A stretch of DNA of 64,000 nucleotides, from the NCBI GenBank assembly GCA_963513945.1, contig OY740716.1:229305157-229369156 (forward strand), given 5' to 3'. A model generated the notes under the pieces. That model had not been told where the DNA came from. It ran no database searches and saw nothing but the letters and a program-made list of their open reading frames with translations. The position numbers were made by a program, and so were the translations under genes. This document shows, in pieces, positions 11,536 to 22,015 of the stretch. This DNA comes from Hydrotaea diabolus. Lineage: Eukaryota; Arthropoda; Insecta; Diptera; Muscidae. Positions within the stretch are counted from its first letter, which is position 1; every line of letters starts with the position of its first letter.

Positions 11536-11690
11536 TAGGTAATGAAATTTAAACAAAACATACAACTCCACTTTCCACTGAAGACTTGGTCTTCCCTGTC
11601 TCCACTTTCGATGCAAGTTATTAGATACATAGAACTGATTTGCTGCCACAACCGAATTTTTCGGCATCCGAATGTTGGTGGTTGCATGTA

Positions 11691-12235
11691 CGAGTGCGAC
11701 CGCAAATATAACTGGCCTGACACATTTTCTGTTTAACTAGCAACTTTTTTGTTTTGTTTTTAAAAAGCAATCTTTTATAAGCCATCTGTCAAAATTTCCG
11801 AAATATTTAATGATTATTTTCTTTGTTACAGGTGATTGAAGTAAACAAGGTTAATAATTTTTGAAAAATGGAAAATAAAGAGTTTCGTGCGGTCATTAAA
11901 CACTTTTATATGAAAGGTTATACGCCACAATTAATCAAAGATGAATTGGATTCTGTTCATGGTGATAATGCACCATCATACTCCACCGTGAAATCCTGGG
12001 TTCAACAATTTAAAATGGGTCGTTCAAGTACGGAAGATGAACAACGCTCTGAAAGACCGAAAACTGCTACTACTATTGAAAACATTAGAAAAATATTTAA
12101 TGAAGTGACTAAAGATAGAAGAATAAAGCTCAGAGAACTTGCTGATATTGTTAAAATACACGAAAAACAAGTTTGGAGTAGTTTACATGATGAACTCCAC
12201 ATGAAAAAGCTATCCGCAAGATATGTGCCGCGTTT
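11691..12235 (+). mobile_element. Irritans/Himar-like mariner, family C copy 1, 3' half missing
   Basis: Begins at TA|cgagtgcgaccgc (11689-11691), the same end as the family C copy at 18679. It includes the 5' UTR and the transposase start, and stops abruptly at 12235 inside the DNA-binding domain. The downstream two thirds, all catalytic residues and the right TIR are absent; they are replaced by a second copy of the left flank. Confidence 0.85.
11868..12235 (+). pseudogene. Mariner transposase N-terminus (family C copy 1)
   Basis: Open from ATG 11868, about 122 codons: MENKEFRAVIKHFYMKGYT, a bipartite helix-turn-helix region (YSTVKSWVQQFKMGRSSTED, then RKIFNEVTKDRRIKLRELAD) and LHMKKLSARYVPR, where it breaks. 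The start and spacing match Himar1-like mariner transposases. No stop occurs in the retained part, but the catalytic domain is lost. It differs from the copy at 18856 by few substitutions. Confidence 0.88.
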
Positions 12236-12539
12236 AGGTAATGAAATTTAAACAAAACATACAACTCCACTTTCCACTGAAGACTTGGTCTTCCCTGTCT
12301 CCACTTTCCATGGAAGTTATTGCATACATAGAACTGATTTGCTGCCACAACCGAATTTTTCGGCAACCGAATGTTGGTGGTTGCACGTACTCGTACTATC
12401 CATGTATTCTATTGCTACGCCCTAATGTTGGAAAGTGAACTGACACTATTGGTTGAAGAGACAAAGTAACAGTAAATCCGACTAAAAAAGATGATTATGG
12501 AAACTAAATTTGTACATGATGATGGCACTGAATATGTAG

Positions 12540-12810
12540 TCTCTGTAATCGTGGTAAAGGTGTATTGTCTTTTCGTGAGCAATTGTTTGAAGAAAACTTG
12601 AAAAGTGAGAATTGCAGCAGTAGTTCTCATGCGTTTAGTGTGAACTTGGTCTTAACGAGTTCCGTTTTCCTCTCAACAATTGCTGCAAAACTTTCTGATG
12701 AAGGTCGTCACGGACCCGAAATCACGATAAAAGCAGTGTGCAGCCACGAAAATCAATTCTTCTGTTAAAATGTAGGAGCAAAAGGTCTCAAGCCGGTTAA
12801 TCCCTTTGAC
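12540..12810 (+). repeat. Dispersed repeat T, copy 2
   Basis: Collinear with the reverse strand of 33178-33440, sharing 'gaagaaaac(t)tgaaaagtgag', 'tctgatgaaggtcgtcac' and the end 'ggtctcaagccggttaat'. Non-coding. Confidence 0.6.
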
Positions 12811-12910
12811 TTGTTTGTTTGGAGACTTACTGCCAACTCGCTTTGTAACTTTTAAACAAATGCTTGTTAAGTACCCGAAAAGAGCACAGCTATTGAGTGC
12901 CATTATTCAT

Positions 12911-14050
12911 TACGAGCGCTGCTATACATATATACGTCTGGCCTAATAATGAAAATGCGAATATTTAACCTCAAAAATGGTTTTATTGTTTTTCAAAGTA
13001 TTCTCCAGCATGATTTATACACTTTTGCATGCGCTCAAATTAATTGTCGAAGCACTTTTTGCACTCCGATTGAGACACCTCCAAAACATGGTTTTTTAAC
13101 ACTTCAACAGCATCTTCTGGCGACGAAAATCGATAACCACGCATTTTTTTCTTAATGTGCGGGAATAAAAAGAAGTGATTGGGTGCCAAATCAGGGCTGT
13201 TTGACGTTTTGGCCGGTCAAAAAGGCACTGGTTTGAGCCGATGTGTGAGAGCTCGCATTGTCATGGTGTACAATGATTCGTCTTCTATTGTTCGTATTTC
13301 GAATTTCTCCAAAGACTTCAGGCAAACAAATTGTGAATTGACCGTCCTACGCTGCTCAAGCGGAACAGTCGCCACATGACCAGTTTTGCCGAAGAAACAG
13401 GTGACCATTTGCTTCGAAGTGCTTCTTTCACGAACAACTTTCGTTGCATTTGGCTCGTCTTCGAAGACTCACACGGTCGATTGCTGTTTTGTTTCGGGCT
13501 CATACGCATGGATTCATGATTTGTCACCTGTGACGATCTTATAAACGTCTTTTGAAGAACCGCTATCGTACGGGACTTTTTTTGAGCGATTGTTAAATTG
13601 TGCGGGATCCAACGAGAACAAACCTTTTTTACGGCCAGGTGTTCATGCAATATCGAATGTTTGCTGGTGGAAGAAATGCCCAAGATTGCCTCTATCTCAC
13701 GGTATGTCACATGAGGATCTTGCATTATCAGTTCACGCACGGCATCAATGTTCTCTGGCACAACGGACGTTTTTGGACGATCTTCACGACCTTCGTTTTT
13801 GAGCGAGCGTCGGCCACGATTGAATTCATTAAACCAGTTTTTCACAGTGCTATGGGATGGTGCTTCACCGCCATAAAAAGATTTAAGTTCATCGATGCAC
13901 TCTTATCGTAATAATCCACGTCGAAAGTTGTGAAAAATGTTCGCACAAAAATGTTCAAGTTTTAAGTCACTGTCAACAACACACGTGATGGTCGACGTCA
14001 AAACGTTTATGCTAAAAAATGTCAAACCTTCCAATGGAAATGTCAGATGG
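12911..14050 (-). mobile_element. DD34D mariner, family A copy 2, 5'-truncated
   Basis: The right-hand TIR (tacgagcgctgctatac) is at 12911. On the minus strand the transposase runs from about 13960 to 12960 with several breaks. Recognisable parts are FNRGRRSLKNEGREDRP, VTYREIEAILGISS, VATVPLEQRRTVNS and the third-Asp region near 13190. The other end stops at about 14050 inside the 5' UTR (the gccatctgac block), where element M abuts, so the left TIR is gone. Confidence 0.85.
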
Positions 14051-14052
14051 CA

Positions 14053-14285
14053 ACAGCGCATAGAGAAAGGGACCTAAGGGTAAAAAAAAAATCAATTTTC
14101 ACTTTTTTTTCTTTTTTTGATGTGGACAACATCTGAGACCGATCCCATGCCCCAAAAGTGTTCCCTCCCAGAGATATGCGCGTTTTATGAAAGTGATGGT
14201 ACACCAAAGATACACGTATTTAAATCTTTAAAATGGCTCTCCTGAACAAAACTGGTTTTTACCCTTAGGTCCCTTTCTATTTTGC
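14053..14285. mobile_element. Small TIR element M
   Basis: Ends gcgcatagagaaagggacc and its near complement ggtccctttctattttgcgc form inverted repeats of about 30 bp around a 233-bp non-coding element. One half recurs at 3728-3885. It sits exactly between a truncated family A mariner and a truncated DD41D mariner. Confidence 0.65.
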
Positions 14286-14890
14286 GCGTCAAAATGATTT
14301 CGGGCAAGTGACCGCAGCGGCTGGCTCGAATGAATTTCAGCCAAGAGGCCCATTGTTTGATCCCTTTTTGCAGCATTTGGGGCCGTATGTCAGCAATAAC
14401 GCGCCGAATATTCTCTTCCAAAGCGTCAATCGTGTCGAGCTTATCTGCGTAGACAAGCGACTTCACATAACCCCACAAAAAATAGTCCAGCAGTGTTAAA
14501 CCCACGACGCGAGCTAATGTGCTCACCAAAAGCTTCCTCAATAAATTGATTGTTTCGCTGGCTGTATGGCATGTAGCGCCGTCTTGTTGGAAACATCCTC
14601 CAATTCAGTCACGAAAATGTCATTAATCACGGCGTTCCCCGCACACCAAACACTCTTTGAGGATGTAAAGGCGTCATAGCAATGGCTTGTGAATTTTCAT
14701 TGCTCCAAATGGGACAATTTTGGTAATTATCGTACCCATTCAACCAAAAGTGAGCTTCATCGCTGAACAAAATTTTCTTGTAAAAATCAGGATCGGTGGC
14801 CATCTCAGGCCCATTCAATACGTTTTGCAAACGTTGTTCCGGAGTAAGTCTATTCATTATGAAATGACAAACCAAACTGAGCATAAGCAC
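14286..14890 (-). pseudogene. DD41D rosa-like mariner transposase, decayed (B2)
   Basis: Minus strand. 14855-14640 encodes MNRLTPEQRLQ, then after an internal deletion DPDFYKKILFSDEAHFWLNG (first catalytic Asp present) and PLHPQRV. After a frameshift, 14541-14290 encodes LLDYFLWGYVKSLVYAD, then IDALEENIRRVIADIRPQ and a C-terminus ending LPEIIL. The second-Asp QQDGA region is damaged, leaving a PCHTASETINLL-like remnant in another frame. The sequence is closer to the Ceratitis rosa type than to the copies at 8105, 19627 and 25285. Confidence 0.8.
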
Positions 14891-15252
14891 AAGTGACAGC
14901 AGTCAGACTGAAAACCACATGCCTAAAAAAAGCACCCTTTATAAGCAGTTCTGCGACGTATAAATGTCTTCCAATGTGCATTGTTTCGCTACACCTAATC
15001 AAATTCGTTTTACTAGGTAATGTTCCACATAATTTTGAGGCCATTGAACAATTTTGCTGTATACTAAAGTTCTGCTTAATTAATAGGAAGGGGATTAAAT
15101 AATATTTACTTTTAGCAAAGTAAAAAATATCCCTGTTTCACGATACCATCTCGATGTAGTATTGAAATTAAAATACTTACAGCATTTTCATACGAAACGA
15201 TTTTAACCAATGCGGCAATATGAAGCCGCAACGAGACGTGTCATTTTGCTTC
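14891..15252. other. Unassigned sequence
   Basis: Probably includes the 5' untranslated end of the DD41D element (B2), but its TIR was not found. No gene. Confidence 0.35.
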
Positions 15253-15260
15253 CTATTCAT

Positions 15261-15887
15261 TAGGGTGGAGTGAAAACATGCTTTTTTTATAATTTGAAAA
15301 AGTTAACCTCGGAAAGAGATGTAGTCTGGGGTCCTAAAGAGGGGAAAAATAAAGAAAAAAAATTTAAAACAAATTTTAGGGGTCGCGCCACTCCCTAGAA
15401 ATTTGGAAATTATCGCCATTTTTTCGTTGATTTTAGAAAAATCCTAAAAATTAACGACTTAACTTATTCGAAATTTAAAAGTTTGAGCTTGTTCAGTGCC
15501 CAAACAAAAGTATTTGAGGCAAATATGAGGATAATCGACTAATATTTGTAGCTTTGGTGGCGATTTCATTGTTCAGTCAATTTTCTGAAGAAGGGACGAT
15601 TTGACTTATTTTACTTTTTGAAATTTTTGAACAATGAGAAAATTTTTTTTAAATTTTTTCATGCCCTTATTTCATTGTTTACGCTATTGCAAACATTTAT
15701 TGACATAAAACTTTTTCGGATTTTTCTAAAATCAACGCCAAAATAGCGATAATTTCCAAATTTCTAGGGAGTGGCGCGACCCCTAAAAATTTTTTTAAAT
15801 TTTTTTCTTTATTTTTCCCCTCATTAGGACCCCAGACTACATCTCTTTCCGAGGTTAACTTTTTTTTTTGAATTTCACTCCACCCTA
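15261..15887. mobile_element. hAT-like foldback element, 627 bp
   Basis: Terminal inverted repeats of roughly 180 bp begin tagggtggagtgaaa and carry blocks such as gttaacctcggaaagagatg and gggtcgcgccactccctag on both arms. The 8-bp flanks ctattcat (15253-15260 and 15888-15895) are identical, an 8-bp target duplication. An 8-bp duplication with a TAGGG-type end fits the hAT superfamily. No transposase inside; a non-autonomous element that could form a long hairpin. Confidence 0.88.
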
Positions 15888-15895
15888 CTATTCAT

Positions 15896-16470
15896 GCCGG
15901 ATTGTATTTGTTTGAATCAATGACCCTGATGATGCCTCAATAGTTTGCGCAACAAACCAGATTCCTTTTCAAGGTTAACATACCAAAGACAAGGATGCCT
16001 TTTCTAGAACATACGCAGTTGAGAATACAACAAAACTAGTTTCGAGTGGGGATTTCCACAACAAAGACACATAAAATTGCAAAGGGAGATGATGGTCAGA
16101 AGTTCCTACGGCTCCGCCAGTGTATTCATAGCCATAAGGTAATAACCTTAATCACCAGCCTCAGCAACTGGAAATTGTTAAATAGCCCTAGATGATCATT
16201 GTGGTGTGGTGGTGTAGTTGAGGTGTGCTGCGCAGACAAGAACTATTCTGGAAACAATCATCACGAAGTTACTGCCGCTGATAATGTTGATGAAACTAAA
16301 AGTGCATTTCAGGGGATTCCTTTCAAGATAATATTAATGAGGTAGTGGTCAAACAGGAACATTACTTTATAAATATTTACTCCAGCGGCGGGCGATTGAT
16401 GGGTAAAGCTGGGCCTGGAAGTGGGCAAATTGTTGTTTGCAACACCGACTGTTGGCGGGCGACACGATAC
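15896..16470. other. Unassigned sequence
   Basis: No gene recognised. The tract at 16380-16470 is GC-richer (ggcgggcgattgatggg). Confidence 0.35.
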
Positions 16471-16990
16471 TTTGCTATGAATATACAATGTGACGCTCGT
16501 TGGGCGAGACATGTATTCGAAGTGTCGAAAGAAGCACTCAAGTGTACTTATATAGGCTTTGAAAGCGGTGTAAGAATTATCCTTCTGCTTCTTATCTTTT
16601 TGATATCTATAATACCTACATCAGGCCAAAGACTGAATACAACTCTCATAAATGGGCAGGTGCTCCAAAATCATCATTGGAGCTACTTGATCGTGTTCAA
16701 AGGAGAGCGATGGTGCTGATAGGTGACAATTGTCTCCCTCAAGCGCTGTCGAAATGTGGGCTGCGTGTCGCAGTTCGCTACTATCATCGTGTGTGTTCGT
16801 CTGACCTTCGTCGACTTATTGCTGACGTGGGGATGTTCGGCAGACTTTCCAGGACTTCACACCCATTTGTTATCGATTGGCCGGTTGACCGCACTATACA
16901 CTACAGATCGAATTCGTTTTTCGCCCGTACTTTTGGTATTTGAAATCGACTTCCGGCTAATTTATTACCCACCAATTGTGACATCCAGAA
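16471..16990 (+). pseudogene. LINE reverse transcriptase C-terminal fragment
   Basis: Read across frames, the strand gives NIQCDARWARHVFEVSKEA, then IYNTYIRPKTEYNSHKWAG, APKSSLELLDRVQRRAMVLI, RNVGCVS and SHPFVIDWPVDRT. This order is the thumb and C-terminal region of non-LTR retrotransposon polymerases, beyond the catalytic YADD box. At least two frameshifts are present. It is a short, old fragment with no 3' tail recognised. Confidence 0.75.
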
Positions 16991-17507
16991 ATTCATGACA
17001 ATAAACATTCACACTCTATCCCTTCCTCTGCTACCTTACTTTCCACCAACCAACTCAATACACTGGATGTAACTGCGTCTTGCATAATTAAAAAAAAATA
17101 TTTAAAAGCCCTATACTTGAATCTTAAATAAAATAAAATCTAATAATGGAAAAACGTGATTTAGAAGGCCTAAGCATGGACAAAGTAATATCATGATGAA
17201 GAGATGCCTTTCTGGGCATGTAGTATAGCCCATATAATGTCCTAAGAAAAACATGGATAAAAATCTATATTATCATATCCTAAGCGTAGTAATGCTAACC
17301 TATTCAGAATCGAAAATGGCCTTGAAATAAATACTTTAACAGGGCAACGATAAAAAACACACTTCTGGCCTTAAAAATGGCTTGAGCAAAACAACGTTAA
17401 TGTCATACGAGTACCATGTGTTTTTATTTTTAAAAAAGTAGTCAAGGAAAAAAGATACCGATAAAAACAAGGAATAAGAAGGAATTATGGGGTATTCAAT
17501 ACGCATG
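16991..17507. other. Unassigned sequence
   Basis: No gene or repeat recognised. Confidence 0.35.
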
Positions 17508-18095
17508 GTACGAGGGCTGCTATATAAGTATATATGTCTGGCCTAATAATGAAAATGCGAATATTTATTATCAAAAATGGTTTTATTGTTTTTCAAAGTA
17601 TTCTCCATGCATGATTTAAACACTTTTGCATACGCTCAAACTAGTTGTCGAAGCACTTTTTCTACTCCGATTGAGACACCTCCAAAACATGTTTTTTGAA
17701 CGCTTCAACAGCATCTTGTGGCGACGAAAACCGTTGACCAAGCATTTTTTCTTGATGTGCGGGAATAAAAAGAAGTCATTGCGTGCCAAGTCAGGGCTGT
17801 ACGGCGTATGACCCATCAATTCGACGTATCAAAAGTCGAAGCACTTTTTCTACTCCGATTGAGACACCTCCAAAACATGGTTTTTGGACGCTTCAACAGC
17901 ATCTTGTGGCGACGAAAACCGTTGACCAAGCATTTTTTCTTGATGTGCGGGAATAAAAAGAAGTCATTGCGTGCCAAGTCAGGGCTGTACGGCGTATGAC
18001 CCATCAATTCGACGTATCAAAAGGCGCTGGTCAGAGCTCGCAATGTCATGATACACAATGATTCGTTTTCTTTTGTTCGTTTTTCGAATTTCTCA
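17508..18095 (-). mobile_element. DD34D mariner, family A copy 3, 3' part with duplication
   Basis: The TIR tacgagggctgctatata at 17508 is followed by the reverse complement of a mariner C-terminus (ELMGHTPYSPDLARNDFFLF in retrospect, FRRHKML, WRCLNRSRKSAS). A 188-bp block is repeated in direct tandem: 17647-17834 and 17835-18022, nearly identical. The element ends at about 18095, so the transposase N-terminus and left TIR are missing. It lies about 165 bp from the elongase exon 1 donor. Confidence 0.82.
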
Positions 18096-18259
18096 ATGGC
18101 TATATAATATTTTTTCTGCGTGTATGTAATTAGAAGGGACACATTTCTATTTTCAAGGAATATAAAAAAGGCCTTTGATTGAAAGGCCTTGCTAAGGCCA
18201 CCGAAACGAACGAACTTATATAAATAATCATATATGGTATGTGTGTATGTTTTGCTTAC

Positions 18260-18391
18260 CTTAACGATGTAGGCATATGTTATACTGATGGCAATGGTAG
18301 GAAACGGCGAACTCATCAGAAACCAATCTCGGGTTCTGGGATCGGATTTGCTGTCCATAAGATCTCGCCAGCCATCGTAAATTGATGTCAT
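18260..18391 (-). CDS. ELOVL fatty acid elongase, first coding exon
   Basis: First coding exon (44 codons, ATG at 18391) of a very-long-chain fatty acid elongase. ELOVL proteins are multi-pass ER membrane condensing enzymes that add two carbons from malonyl-CoA to long-chain acyl-CoAs. The peptide carries the family's N-terminal signature: MTSIYDGWRDLMDSK, then SDPRTRDWFLMSSPFPT, then the start of the first hydrophobic segment ending AYIVK. An acceptor (polypyrimidine plus TAG at 18400-18398) lies seven bases before the ATG, so at least one upstream exon is non-coding. The donor reads AAG|GTAAGC at 18260/18259 and leaves phase 0. The exon joins in frame to the exon at 9908. A 5'-truncated mariner ends about 165 bp into the intron. 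The elongase call is strong; the paralogue is not determined. Confidence 0.9.
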
Positions 18392-18400
18392 GAAGCTCTA

Positions 18401-18676
18401 AAATAAGAATATGAAGAGGAGAGAACATAAAATTAGTGCTAAATATTCAAGAGAAATTATTAAGTTGCTAAAATAAATAAAATACAACAGAAAGACAATA
18501 CAGGCTTATTGTGTCTGTAATCAGCCTGACAGAATCGGTTTTTGTTTACTCAATAACCTGTTGCTAGGAAAATGAATTTCTGGTTTTTGTATTTCTCTAC
18601 AGTTTAAATTACTTTGTGTAAAGGTCATATTATAAAAATTATTAAGGTCATATTATTTTATTTTTTTTTTAAAAAT
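18401..18676. other. Sequence 5' of elongase exon 1
   Basis: Intronic on the minus strand, because an acceptor abuts the exon. No upstream exon could be identified. Confidence 0.4.
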
Positions 18677-18678
18677 TA

Positions 18679-19600
18679 CGAGGGCGACCGCAAAACAAAC
18701 TGGCCTGGCACATTTTCTGTTTTACTAGCAACTTTTTTGTTTTGTTTTTTAAAAGCAATCTTTTATAAGCCATCTGTCAAAATTTCCGAAATATTTAATG
18801 ATTATTTTCTTTGTTACAGGTGATTGAAGTAAACAAGTTTTATAATTTTTGAAAAATGGAAAATAAAGAGTTTCGTGCGGTAATTAAACACTTTTATATG
18901 AAAGGTTATACGCCACAATTAATCAAAGATGAATTGGATTCTGTTCATGGTGATAATGCACCATCATACTCCACCGTGAAATCCTGGGTTCAACAATTAA
19001 AAATGGGTCGATCAAGTACCGAAGATGAACAACGCTCTGGAAGACCGAAAACTGCTACTACTATTGAAAACATTAGAAAAATATTTAATGAAGTGACTAA
19101 AGATAGACGAATAATGCTCAGAGAACTTGTTGATATTGTTAAAATACACGAAAAACAAGTTTGGAGTATTTTACATGATGAACTCCACATGAAAAAGCTA
19201 TCCGCAAGAACGCTGCCGCGTTTGTTGCCTTTGCCCCAAAAAATCGTCCGTTGGACCAATTCCGAGGAGCGTTTAGCGAGTTATCAGCGTAATCCAATAG
19301 AGTTCTTGCGCCGATTCATAACTGTTGATGAAACATAGATCCATCACTACATCCCAGAATGCAAAGAACAGTCAAAACAATGAATAGAAGCTGGCAAAAG
19401 TGGTCCCAAGAAGGCGAAAACTGTTAAGTCAGCAGGAAAAGTAATGGTCACAGTATTTTGGGATGCAAGGGGTATAATATTTATTGATTATCTTGAGAAA
19501 GGAAAAAATATAAATAGTGAATATTATTGTGCATTATTGGAAGAAATCAAGATAAAACGACCGCATTTAGAAAAAAAATTGCTAAACCAATATATGTTTG
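18679..19600 (+). mobile_element. Irritans/Himar-like mariner, family C copy 2, 3'-truncated
   Basis: Starts at TA|cgagggcgaccgcaaa (18677-18679). Contains the 5' UTR and the first two thirds of the transposase; breaks at about 19600 after RPHLEKK, next to a DD41D element. The second and third catalytic aspartates and the right TIR are missing. Confidence 0.85.
18856..19600 (+). pseudogene. Mariner transposase (family C copy 2) with two Trp-to-stop changes
   Basis: From ATG 18856 the frame is open for 160 codons to VDET, containing the HTH domain and the first catalytic Asp (FITVDET). There the expected Trp codon of DETWIHHY reads TAG (19336-19338). The same frame continues IHHYIPECKEQSKQ, then TGA where Trp is expected, then GKVMVTVFWDARGIIFIDYL and YYCALLEEIKIKRPHLEKK. 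Apart from these two single-base nonsense changes the frame is intact over about 245 codons, which suggests a relatively young copy. Confidence 0.88.
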
Positions 19601-19626
19601 GTGTGAAAATACAATTTTTCATTTAA

Positions 19627-20430
19627 ATATAAAGGGTGGGCCATTTTAAATTTTAAATCTGAATCGGCTGTAAAAAAAAGTAATGAAAACTTTTTCAATT
19701 TTCTGGTGTTATTGCAGTATTTTAATACTGGAACATAATATTATTCCTCTGACTACCACAACTGGCGCGGAGTTCCTTATCCGATCAACCCACTTTTCAG
19801 TACATTTTCGATTCTTTCGAGACGAATCTCTTCACTGGCAACTTCGATTTCAATGCTTCAATTGTCTCTGGATGCTTTGCGTAACATTAATTCTTAACGG
19901 CTTCCCACAGAAAATAATCCAAAGGGCTCAAATCGCAGCTCCTAGGCTGCCAATTGATATCATAATTTCGGCTCATTAATCGATTTTCAACATAAGTGCT
20001 TAAAAAAACGATAGTTTTTAAATATTTAAAAACAAACAAATCCGTTGAGCATGACCTGGTAACCCTCACCGTAACGGCGGCTCCTCCTTAATTTCGTAGA
20101 AAAATTGCCCAACGATGCAGACAGCCCAAAATCCACAACAAACGGTGGCTCGTTGTGGATGCATTGGCTTCTCAATAGTCACGTGTGGGTTCTCTGAACA
20201 CCATTTGCGGCAATTTAGCTTCTTGACACGAGTTTTCGATAAAAATTCTTTCTCTCCTGCCAAACAAATTCCGCCCATTGGGCGAAGCGAAAACGCATCG
20301 GATGGTGTTTCTTTATTAAATGACAACCTTTTAAAGTTTAACCTTTCCAATAAAACCTGAAATTTGAAAAAATATCAGAACTTTTTTTTACAGCTGATTC
20401 AAATTAAACAATTAAAATGGCTCTCCCCAT
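19627..20430 (-). mobile_element. DD41D mariner, family B copy 3, internally deleted
   Basis: Ends gggtgggccattttaaattt (left) and the complement of aattaaaatggctctcccca (right) form the family B TIR. Minus-strand fragments include SENPHVTIEKPMHPQRATV with GFWAVCIVG (about 20190-20110) and INWQPRSCDLSPLDYFLWEA (about 19950-19890). The block between them, with the QQDGA aspartate, is deleted, and the N-terminus is shortened. Non-functional. Confidence 0.8.
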
Positions 20431-22015
20431 AGATGGTTTTCTTAAATGTCGTCACCCTTAACAGTTTTTTCGTGAGCTTTTAATTTAATTTATTAGGTAT
20501 TTTGCATACCTTACACTACTTTATAAAAGGAAATTTGGCTATAACTTTATGATTCAGAATCAGAAAATAAAGAAAATCGGGTAAGATGTGAATGTAAGTA
20601 TAGATCTCATAGTCCATTTTGAAAACCTACGATTTAATTGACAGATCGAATTTGGCAGTTATAATAAGAAAATAAGAAAATATTGCCTTTATACTAAAAT
20701 AATTAATTTGTTAAAATTTACTAAATGTTAAAAATTTTCCTTTAAAGTCTGAAATAAGAACCAAACTTCTTAAACGTAAACATGAATTTCAGTGTGCATA
20801 CATATACGAAGTTGGTTTGTATTTCAAAATTTAACTGGTTTTTAAATTGTGTATGTATTGGTTTATTCTTTTGTTTTAAATTAATTCTCATTTGAACTAG
20901 ACAAGAATTTTAAAAAGTATAGGCTATAACATTGCTAAATCCCTCCCTGCGAAATTGGCGAGCACACAGACTTTTAAAAAATAAATCACAAATTTTTTAA
21001 ACATTCTAAAGCGTTACGCTTATCGTTAGCAACACAGAAGTATAATCGATTCTCAACTAGTTAGAGCCGAATTTAAAAATAATTTAATTATTAAAGTGAG
21101 AGACTTTAATCAAGAAAACAGTGCTGTGGTTTATTTTAAATGCCACTTTGTTTCAAGTTATAGCTAAAGAAAAAAATAACTATTTAAATGGGATGTTTAT
21201 AATCTAAAAGTTGCAGTATACATTTGAAATACCCGTTTCAACCGACTGCATTTGCATTAAATTGTTGATAATTAATTAAAATATACACTTAGAATTGTTT
21301 CCGGTTTTTATCAATGAATTGCATGTGCGGAAAATTATGTTAATTTATATTTTCATTAATCACTGCTCTCGCTTACGTCACGCCGCCGCTTTAACTATTG
21401 GCTAGTGTCAGCTTCATCGCTGCCGCCAATGAACTACTCTCCTGCCGATTAATTTGCGCCGATTTAGTTTTATGCTTCCATATTAAAAAGTATAAACGTA
21501 AAAAAAATTGCAAAATAGTTACACTCTATTGGCCAAAATGTTGGCACCAAAAACGATACAATTTTTGATTATCCAAATTTATATGAAAATCAAAAAAATG
21601 TGTTTTGTACATCACACACTTTTGTTTTGGGCTCCCTATCAAATAGATTTTTTTTATTTCGGTAATCTTTATTATAATCTTTATAGTATTAACATAAACA
21701 TAAATTCTGCAGGCCATCCTAAGCTTTCAAAAAGAAACCAGTCCTATTATGTAAGCACGTCAAAAGAAACTAATCCTTTTATGGCCCTTTAAGATTTTGT
21801 TACATCAATTAAAAATGGGAAAACCCTACTAAATTGCCTAGCTGTAAAGTATTGGAATACAAAAAACTTGACTTTATTTTCTAACGAAGCTCCAAAGTAA
21901 CACGAACAGTTTTTTTGGAAAACAAAAAAGCTAATTAAGCGTCTTCTAAACTTGCTATGTTCTTTTCAGTTTACAAAACTAGAAGCAAAAAAACGAGTTA
22001 ACACACTTATTTTTT
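20431..22015. other. Unassigned sequence
   Basis: Mostly AT-rich with no gene. 21360-21470 is GC-richer (tacgtcacgccgccgcttta) and could be regulatory or an old exon; nothing decides this. Confidence 0.35.

Larger units (their letters stand above)
11537..12389. repeat. 154-bp direct repeats bracketing a mariner half
   Basis: Copies at 11537-11690 and 12236-12389 (offset 699) differ at only a handful of bases. Both end in ...ggttgca(t/c)gta. The left copy runs directly into a mariner 5' end at a TA; the right copy is followed by ctcgta. The repeat itself (ccgaatttttcggca(t/a)ccg inside) was not recognised. Confidence 0.8.

Noticed and set aside
12949..13155. Plus-strand frames over the mariners (also 13590-13911, 17626-17999)
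   Set aside because: These are reverse-strand shadows of mariner transposases.
18160..18215. Hairpin aaggcctttgattgaaaggcctt near the exon 1 donor as a regulatory structure
   Set aside because: Short and AT-surrounded; nothing beyond chance base pairing supports a function.
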